Positions 58,954 through 64,000 of a stretch of 64,000 bases of DNA are shown in pieces. The stretch comes from Spirochaetota bacterium (GTDB taxonomy: Bacteria; Spirochaetota; Spirochaetia; Treponematales; UBA12059). A program made the position numbers and the translations under genes. Each line of letters begins with the position of its first letter. Within the stretch, counting starts at the first letter, position 1. The notes beneath the pieces are model-generated. The model saw nothing but the letters and a program-made list of their open reading frames with translations. It was not told the DNA's origin and searched no databases. The stretch is from positions 161,577 to 225,576 of the forward strand of contig JADFDI010000003.1 in the NCBI GenBank assembly GCA_018262985.1. The letters are read 5' to 3'.

Positions 58954-58983
58954 AAGCCCCCGGCCGGGGGCTTTTCCTTTTTT
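58954..58983 (+). terminator. Strong Rho-independent terminator
   Basis: AAGCCCCC and GGGGGCTT flank GGCC (58954-58973), followed by TTTTCCTTTTTT. A second stem, CCGGCCGGG with CCCGGTCGG (58991-58999 and 59003-59011), lies just downstream. The GC arms of the two could pair with each other, allowing alternative structures. Confidence 0.8.
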
Positions 58984-59037
58984 AAAGACCCCGGCCGGGA
59001 AGCCCGGTCGGAGCGCGTTTCCTGGAAGGAGGCTCGA

Positions 59038-59283
59038 ATTGGGGTACACGGACTGAACGGAAGCGCGGCGCTGGCCGCGCCCGAGCGCGCGGGCTCGCCT
59101 GGCGGAACCGCTGCGTCCGTCGCCTTCGGAGGAACGGGAGCGGCGTCGGCCAGCGGTGGACGCGCCGTTGACGCGCCGCGGGCGGGAGGCGCCCGGGCAG
59201 CCACCGCGAACCCGGCGCGGACTTTCGCGCCGCTCCCGTTCGAGGCGGCGGAACCCTGCGGTCCCTGCGGCTGGGGGTGTTGA
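59038..59283 (+). CDS. Possible Gly/Ala-rich peptide with Cys-tipped C-terminus
   Basis: An open frame after GGAAGGAGG (about 59024-59032) ends at TGA 59281-59283. The peptide is about 80 residues, Gly/Ala-rich, and finishes EAAEPCGPCGWGC. All four Cys are in the last nine residues, reminiscent of modified-peptide (RiPP) precursors or metal-binding tails. Weak points: no ATG or GTG lies at the right spacing (ATT 59038 would be the start), G+C at third positions is lower than in neighbours, and no maturation enzyme is nearby. The frame is also open further upstream through the terminator. Treat it as speculative. Confidence 0.25.
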   Translation: MGVHGLNGSAALAAPERAGSPGGTAASVAFGGTGAASASGGRAVDAPRAGGARAATANPARTFAPLPFEAAEPCGPCGWGC

Positions 59284-59339
59284 ACTGACGCGCGGGCGGG
59301 AGGCCGGAAGCGGGGCCGAGGGTGCCGATCGGCTTCCCG

Positions 59340-61223
59340 CTACTCGGTTCCGGGCGTGAAGGAGAGCGAAACCCGCGCTCCCGGGGCCGGCCCGACGGCC
59401 AGCTCGGCGCGGAGCTGCGCCGCCAGGGCGCGCAGCAGGGTGAAGCCCATGTTCCCGTCCCGCTTCGGATCGAAGCCCGCCGGCAGGCCGGGCCCTGAGT
59501 CCGCGACGGCGAGCTCGAAGCGCCCGTCCGCCTTCCGGAGCGAAACCTCGACGGACAGGGCGCCGGAATCCGGCGCGCGGCCGTACTTGACGGCGTTGGT
59601 CACGAGCTCGTTGGCGGCGAGCCCCAAGGGCACCGCGTCGTCGAGCTTGATGGGGAAGGGGCCGCCTTCCCGGACGACCTCGATCTTCGCGCCGGCGGCC
59701 TCGGCCAGGTCCTCCGCTATCGAGGCAACGTAATCGCCCGCGTCGAGCGAGGCGAAATTGCCGCTCCGGTAGAGTATCTCGTGAATCCGGGCCATGGCCT
59801 TGATGCGGTTCTCGGTCTCGCCCATCAGCTCGAGGTCGCGCGGATCGCGTATCGAGTCGCGCTGAAGCGCGACGAGGCTGGATACCACCTGCAGGTTGTT
59901 CTTGACGCGGTGGTGGATCTCCCTGAGCAGCACCTCCTTCTCGGCGAGCGATTCGCGGAGCCGCTCGTCCTGGCGAGCGCGCGCGGTGATGTCGCGCGCG
60001 ACGAACAGGACGCGGTCCGCCCCGACGGGCACGAGGCGGCCCTCGAAGCGGCGGAGCCCGGTGAGCACCGCGAGCTCGTACTCGATGGCCACGAGCTTCC
60101 GCGTCTCGAGCGTCCTGGCTATGGCCTCGAGGTAGAGCGAGGCGATGCCGGGCGGGAAGGGCATTTCCGAGATCAAGCGACCGATCATGGCATCGGGCGG
60201 CAGGGCGAGCAGCTCGGGCGACGAGGTGCGGTAATCGAGGTAACGTCCCTCGCGGTCGAAGGTGAAGAATAGGTCGGGCAGGGCCTCGATGAAGGCGCGA
60301 TTGCGCGCCTCGCTGGACTCGAGCTCCGCGACCTTGCGCCTGAGCTCGGCGGTCGCGCGGGCCACCCGGCGGCGCAGCATGGCCGCGACGGCGCCGAGCA
60401 GCAGGGCCAGCGCTAGCAGCGCGGCGGCCGCGACGCCCAGGACGCGCATGCGGTACTCCTGCTCGCCGTCGGGCAAGGTCTCCCCGAGCCAGGTCCGGTC
60501 GATGGCGGCGAGGGTATCGCGCGGGATCGCCTCGAACCCGGCTTCCACGAGAGCCAGAAGCTCCCGGTCGCCCTTCCGGACGGCGCGGTGGAAGCTGCCG
60601 CCTTCGAGCCGGAACGCGATGCGCCATTCCCGGTGGACCCCCTGCTTGAAGAGGAAGTGGATGGCCGGCGGGAAGTCGGCGCAGAACGCGAGCACGTCGC
60701 GGCGCGCCGCCGCGGCGACGACGGATTCGTAGCTCGGGAATTCGGCAAGCTCGACGACGCCGAGCGCGCGGAGCTGGCCGATGGAGGCGTCGCCGGCCTT
60801 GACGGCGACCCGGAAGCCGCGCAGGTCCGAGGGCTTCGCGATGCCCCCGACCTCGCGGTGCACGAACACGGGCACCTCGATATCGGCGTACGGTCGGGTG
60901 AAGTCCCAGAGCGCTTCGCGTTCAGGGGTTCGGAACACCGTGTCGATGACGTCGGCGCGGCCGAGCCTCATCTCCGCCAGCGCCTCGAACCAGTCCATGG
61001 CCCTGAAGTCGACCCGGACCCCCGTCGCCTCCTCCCAGGCGCGCCATTGATCCACCAGGATGCCCTGGACCTCGCCGTTCCCGTCGCGGAAGACGTAGGG
61101 GGGGTAGTTGTCGTCGCAGACGACGATGACGGACTCCCTCGCCTCGGCCGCGAGCGGCAAGGGCGGGAGGACGAGCAGGAGCGCGAGGGCGAGCCGAGGG
61201 ACGGTCTTGGAGGAGGGACGCAT
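59340..61223 (-). CDS. Sensor histidine kinase with SBP_bac_3 periplasmic domain, PAS and HisKA_2
   Basis: A 627-aa hybrid sensor. A signal peptide (about residues 1-27) is followed by a solute-binding protein family 3 domain (about 30-250: VVCDDNYPPYVFRDGNGEVQ, MDWFEALAEMRLGRADVID). A membrane helix (about 263-287), a PAS domain (about 310-425) and a HisKA_2 dimerisation box (VLLREIHHRVKNNLQVVSS, His near 438) come next. The HATPase motifs are NELVTNAVKYGR and VADSGPGLP. Such kinases bind a small ligand, for example an amino acid, directly in the periplasm. No response regulator is adjacent. A TATACT box ends 7 nt before ATG 61223, another leaderless candidate. Confidence 0.92.
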   Translation of the reverse strand: MRPSSKTVPRLALALLLVLPPLPLAAEARESVIVVCDDNYPPYVFRDGNGEVQGILVDQWRAWEEATGVRVDFRAMDWFEALAEMRLGRADVIDTVFRTPEREALWDFTRPYADIEVPVFVHREVGGIAKPSDLRGFRVAVKAGDASIGQLRALGVVELAEFPSYESVVAAAARRDVLAFCADFPPAIHFLFKQGVHREWRIAFRLEGGSFHRAVRKGDRELLALVEAGFEAIPRDTLAAIDRTWLGETLPDGEQEYRMRVLGVAAAALLALALLLGAVAAMLRRRVARATAELRRKVAELESSEARNRAFIEALPDLFFTFDREGRYLDYRTSSPELLALPPDAMIGRLISEMPFPPGIASLYLEAIARTLETRKLVAIEYELAVLTGLRRFEGRLVPVGADRVLFVARDITARARQDERLRESLAEKEVLLREIHHRVKNNLQVVSSLVALQRDSIRDPRDLELMGETENRIKAMARIHEILYRSGNFASLDAGDYVASIAEDLAEAAGAKIEVVREGGPFPIKLDDAVPLGLAANELVTNAVKYGRAPDSGALSVEVSLRKADGRFELAVADSGPGLPAGFDPKRDGNMGFTLLRALAAQLRAELAVGPAPGARVSLSFTPGTE

Positions 61224-61230
61224 CGGGAGA

Positions 61231-61260
61231 AGTATAGGCCGGAAAAAGGCCGTCGGCTAC
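61231..61260 (-). promoter_or_regulatory. Leaderless promoter of sensor kinase gene
   Basis: On the minus strand TATACT (61236-61231) lies 7 nt before ATG 61223. An 18-bp spacer separates it from GTAGCC (61260-61255), the same weak -35 as upstream of 44037. Confidence 0.5.
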
Positions 61261-61282
61261 GCTCGCGCAGCTCGGAAAGTCC

Positions 61283-62350
61283 TCAGGGAGGGCCGAGGAC
61301 GTCGAAGGCGATCGCCTCGCCGTCGAAGGAGGCGAGGCGCCAGACGCCGGGTTCCATTTCGTGGTCGTAGGCCAGGTAGCGGAAGACCGCGCCGTCGGCG
61401 GAGGGACCGAGCGGGGCGTAGACGCCGCGCGAAGCGCGGACGAGCGCCTCGAGCTCCAGCGCGTCGCCTTCGAGCCTGAACCCGGCCAGCGCCGTGTCGC
61501 CGTCGGACATGGCCAGGGGCAGCCAGAAGCGCCCTTCGAAGGAGAAACCCGATCCGTACCAGCACAGGGCGCCTTCGGGCAGGCCGCGGAGTTCGAGCCG
61601 GGCTTCCGCCGGATCGGGAACGGAAGCGCCGTTCGCTTCCACGAGGTAGGCGGCGAGTTCGCGTTCCCCGCGGGTCCGCGCGCTCGCGAATACAACGAAG
61701 CGCCCGCCGTCGTCCACGAAGCGCGCGAAGTCGTCGCGCTTGGGGAAATCGAACAAGAGGCGCGCGGTCCCGTCGGGCCGGAGTTCGCGGAGGACGTGCG
61801 CGCGGTCCGCGAGGTCGGCGCCGGCCAGCAGGACGCCGTCGCCGGAGAAGGCGAGCTCCGAGGGAAAGCAGTCCAGCTTCCACGAAGCGAGCTTCCGGGG
61901 GCCGCCACCGAGCTCGAGCTCGTGGAGCGCGAAGTCGAAGCCGCCGTCCTCGGCGTAGAGCTCGCCGCGGGTCAGGGCGAGCGTGGGCGAAACCCAGGCG
62001 GCCGCGGCTTCGAGGGGCCACGAGGCCGCGACCCCGCCGTCCGTCCGGTAGAGCCTGAGCGTATCGTCCCCGTGGCTCCAGGCCAGGATGCCGCCACCGG
62101 TCGCGGCGACGGCGCGGAGCCGCGCGTCCGAGACGAGCGGGAAGGGCTCGAAGGATGCGTCGGCGGCGCGCAGGCGGCGCGAGAGGGGGAAGACCGCGCC
62201 GGCCGGGACGGCGGTCGCGGCGCGCCGCTCGGGAGCGGGGACGCCCGCCCCGCAGGTCATGGCGAGCGACGCCGCGGCCAGGGCGGCCGCGGCGGACGGA
62301 AGGGCGGAGGCCCGCCTGGCGGTGCGCGACCGCCCTCCCGCGTTCGTCAA
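61283..62350 (-). CDS. Hypothetical exported protein, beta-propeller-like
   Basis: A 355-aa protein that appears to start at TTG 62350, whose TTGA overlaps the TGA stop of the gene before it. The N-terminus has a hydrophobic Ala-rich segment ending SLAMTCGAG, a possible but non-standard lipobox. The remainder is made of repeating short strands such as GGGILAWSHGDDTLRLYR, ELAFSGDGVLLAGADL and DDGGRFVVFASARTRG, suggesting a WD40/YVTN-like beta-propeller. No catalytic motif was recognised. Translational coupling to the upstream lipoprotein hints at a functional pair. Confidence 0.7.
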   Translation of the reverse strand: MTNAGGRSRTARRASALPSAAAALAAASLAMTCGAGVPAPERRAATAVPAGAVFPLSRRLRAADASFEPFPLVSDARLRAVAATGGGILAWSHGDDTLRLYRTDGGVAASWPLEAAAAWVSPTLALTRGELYAEDGGFDFALHELELGGGPRKLASWKLDCFPSELAFSGDGVLLAGADLADRAHVLRELRPDGTARLLFDFPKRDDFARFVDDGGRFVVFASARTRGERELAAYLVEANGASVPDPAEARLELRGLPEGALCWYGSGFSFEGRFWLPLAMSDGDTALAGFRLEGDALELEALVRASRGVYAPLGPSADGAVFRYLAYDHEMEPGVWRLASFDGEAIAFDVLGPP

Positions 62351-63177
62351 TTGCGGATGACCTCGAAGACCTTGGTCAGCCAGGGCGAAAGCATGATCTC
62401 CTCGGCGAGGACGATCTTCTGCCGGGTGTCGGCCATGTAGGCCGCGATGGCGGCCTCGGCCCGCGTCTTCGACCAGAAGTAGATGGTGTAGTAATAATCG
62501 TGGACCATGTCGTAGAGCCCCGAAGAGGTCCAGTCGATGGCGGTGGAGTTGGAGTCGATGTCGACGCCGTAGGTCTTCCACATCTCCCAGGCCACCTTGG
62601 TGCAATACCAGTAGTACCGGTCTTCCTTGGTGACCACGTTGAAGATGTTCACGTAGTTCTTGAAGAAGCCGTATTCCTGCTGGTCTTCGGGCAAGTTGCA
62701 GTAGTAGTCGACCGCGGACTGAGCGGCGTCGAGCCGCGCCTGGTCCACGGCGAAGTTGGGATTGCGGACCTGGACGTTGACCTTGCCCAGGATCCAGTCG
62801 TTGGCGCTCTCGAAGCCGGCGCCCTTGGTGATCGCCGTCTGCATGCAGGGCGCGTCGAGGTTGTTCGGGTCGAACTTGTCCAGGTCGAGCGCGCCGCCGT
62901 GGTAGTAGTCGCCGGGCAGGCTCTTCGGGGCGGCCCAGCCTATCACCGAACCGATCAGGTCCTCTCCGCCGCCGGAAAGGTAGACGGCGCCGTCGCGGTT
63001 GAAGGGCAGTCCGACGATGGCCGGGTATCCGGAGTCGCCCGAGAGGCGGGGCGGAGCCATCAGGTCGGGCGAGGACCGGACGGCTTCGACGTTCTCGACG
63101 GGAGCCAGGGGGCTCGAGCACGCGGCGATGGCCGCGGCCATCGCGAGGAGGGCAAGGATCCGCGCGAATTTCTTCAT
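62347..63177 (-). CDS. YiiX-like permuted NlpC/P60 cysteine hydrolase lipoprotein
   Basis: A 276-aa lipoprotein. MKKFARILALLAMAAAIAAC is a clear lipoprotein signal with lipid Cys at residue 20. The domain resembles the YiiX/permuted-papain family: an early His in PGDYYHGGALDLDKF and a late Cys in YYWYCTKVAWEMWKTYG, with a long Tyr-rich helical insert between them. Members hydrolyse amide or ester bonds in cell wall or lipid substrates. The assignment rests on motif order and is tentative. GGAGG lies 11 nt before ATG 63177. The stop overlaps the TTG start of the next gene. Confidence 0.75.
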   Translation of the reverse strand: MKKFARILALLAMAAAIAACSSPLAPVENVEAVRSSPDLMAPPRLSGDSGYPAIVGLPFNRDGAVYLSGGGEDLIGSVIGWAAPKSLPGDYYHGGALDLDKFDPNNLDAPCMQTAITKGAGFESANDWILGKVNVQVRNPNFAVDQARLDAAQSAVDYYCNLPEDQQEYGFFKNYVNIFNVVTKEDRYYWYCTKVAWEMWKTYGVDIDSNSTAIDWTSSGLYDMVHDYYYTIYFWSKTRAEAAIAAYMADTRQKIVLAEEIMLSPWLTKVFEVIRN

Positions 63178-63237
63178 CGACGGCTTCCTCCGTTCGACAT
63201 TCGATAATCCGTCCGGCCAGGCTCGGGCGGTCGACCC

Positions 63238-63266
63238 ATGCTTGACCGAATCGACGGAAATGTCAA
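63238..63266 (-). promoter_or_regulatory. Promoter of YiiX-like lipoprotein gene
   Basis: On the minus strand TTGACA (63266-63261), a 17-bp spacer, AAGCAT (63243-63238). The leader is about 55 nt. Confidence 0.45.
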
Positions 63267-63302
63267 AAGAAAGTCGAGCTTTTTGGCCCGGATCGAAAGA
63301 CG

Positions 63303-63331
63303 AAAAGCGCCCCGGCCGTACGCCGGGGCGC
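63303..63331 (-). terminator. Terminator of the beta-barrel protein gene
   Basis: GCGCCCCGGC (63307-63316) pairs with GCCGGGGCGC (63322-63331). On the minus strand it is followed by TTTTCG. It lies about 20 bp after the stop at 63350. Confidence 0.7.
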
Positions 63332-63349
63332 GGGAGGACGGAAGCGGGA

Positions 63350-64000
63350 TCAGAACCCCAGGCGCGCTCCCGCCGAGAGGCCGTTCGAGAAGAAGCCGCC
63401 CCTGATTTCGCAGTCGTACCGGAGGGAGACCGAGAAGCCGGCGCCGGTCTTGATCAGCAATCCGGCGCCCGCCAGGAAGCCGTCGGCCGCCAGGTCGGGC
63501 GACCGCGTCAGGAAGGGCTCGTCGGGCGCGTCGACGAAGGAGGCTTCGATCGGGGCCGAGCCGGACAGGAAATCGTGGCGCCAGCGCGCGGATAGGTCGG
63601 CTGATAGCCCCCGCGGACCCGAACCGAGCTCGAGGGCCAGCGAGAGGCCGAGATCGGAGCAGAGCGAATGGTCGGACCTGCCGGCCACCGCAAGCGAGAC
63701 CGAATCGGCGCCGGTTTCGGCGAACGACTCCTCGGCGACGAAAACGTAGCGGGCATGGAGGCTCGGCGAGAGCGTGAAGGGTCCGGCGCCGAGCGCGAGG
63801 CCCGCGCCGAAGGCGGCGTTGACCGCGTCGCCCGAATGTTCGCTCGAGGCGAGGCGCTCGATGGATCCGAGCTCGATCGCCCGCGACAGCGAGTGGACCT
63901 GTCGGCTCCAGGCCAGTACGCCGTCGAGCCGGAAGGCACCCGGAACCCAGGCGCCGTAGGCGGACCCCGTCATGGCGGCGGTCCGGGCCGTGCCCGAGTC
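63350..64000 (-). CDS. Outer-membrane beta-barrel/autotransporter-like protein (5' truncated by window edge)
   Basis: The last 217 residues of a gene that continues past the window. The frame is open to 64000, so an internal ATG at 63973 is not taken as the start. The sequence alternates short amphipathic strands with Gly/Ala turns (GAFRLDGVLAWSRQ, AFGAGLALGAGPFTLSP, GAGLLIKTGAGFSVSLRYD). It ends in SNGLSAGARLGF, with the terminal Phe that the BAM machinery recognises. It most resembles an autotransporter translocator barrel. Passenger content cannot be judged. A terminator follows. Confidence 0.8.
   Translation of the reverse strand, partial: DSGTARTAAMTGSAYGAWVPGAFRLDGVLAWSRQVHSLSRAIELGSIERLASSEHSGDAVNAAFGAGLALGAGPFTLSPSLHARYVFVAEESFAETGADSVSLAVAGRSDHSLCSDLGLSLALELGSGPRGLSADLSARWRHDFLSGSAPIEASFVDAPDEPFLTRSPDLAADGFLAGAGLLIKTGAGFSVSLRYDCEIRGGFFSNGLSAGARLGF

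Noticed and set aside
58846-59037. A longer protein reading from 58846 into the Cys-tipped frame
   Set aside because: It would translate through a strong Rho-independent terminator and has no Shine-Dalgarno sequence at its ATG.
59270-59283. CGPC in the Cys-tipped frame as a thioredoxin active site
   Set aside because: No thioredoxin fold surrounds it; it sits at the extreme C-terminus of a Gly/Ala-rich chain.

Overview
The window is a high-GC (about 70 percent by eye), gene-dense bacterial chromosome segment with no rRNA, tRNA, CRISPR array, phage or recognisable transposase. It probably comes from a high-GC free-living spirochaete or a close relative. This is an inference from an N-terminally extended PilZ protein beside a TPR protein, GerMN and SHOCT proteins, many small lipoproteins with Spirochaetes-like character, a fermentative [FeFe]-hydrogenase operon and FMN-binding exported proteins. 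No marker gene settles the taxonomy.

Layout. 1-5.3 kb: the 3' end of a dienelactone hydrolase, dnaE and a fumarylacetoacetase-family hydrolase. 5.7-8.7 kb: a secreted clostripain-like lipoprotein and a HAD phosphatase, both followed by a repeated terminator module. 9-14.5 kb: a three-gene NAD(P)-linked [FeFe]-hydrogenase operon whose NuoF-like subunit is fused to a GltD/NfnB-like NADPH oxidoreductase. 14.7-24.7 kb: an NMN adenylyltransferase-like protein, adk, and the periplasmic-defence pair alpha-2-macroglobulin and pbpC. 24.7-29.5 kb (minus strand): a sensor kinase, a lipoprotein, membrane and DUF6765 proteins. 30-39.4 kb: small enzymes, GDPD, an MFS exporter, a HerA-like ATPase and an ABC exporter. 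40.3-43.3 kb: a compact operon of tatA, a small membrane ORF interrupted by TGA, a Tat-dependent DUF362 protein and a NapH-NapG-like polyferredoxin, which looks like a transmembrane iron-sulfur electron wire. 43.5-58.8 kb: M23 peptidase, P5C dehydrogenase, a double FMN-binding exported protein, CBM48, aminotransferase, RlpA, a fold-III decarboxylase, a PfkB kinase, PilZ/TPR/GerMN genes, a Dus protein and an adenylate cyclase. 58.8-59.3 kb: a tiny aromatic-rich ORF, a strong terminator and a possible Cys-tailed peptide. 59.3-64 kb: a second sensor kinase, secreted lipoproteins and the end of an outer-membrane beta-barrel protein.

Two general features stand out. First, promoters can be read by eye (TTGACR/TTGCGC, 17-18 bp, TATAMT-like). 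In about ten genes the -10 box lies only 5-9 nt before the start codon with no Shine-Dalgarno sequence, so leaderless or near-leaderless mRNAs appear common. Second, the intergenic regions carry several unrelated short-repeat families. These are a GGGGACAGACCCC family, present as solo boxes, an inverted pair and two tandem arrays inside a duplicated composite element; a GTGTCACGAAGCTTCCGG family; and a terminator-plus-76-bp module.
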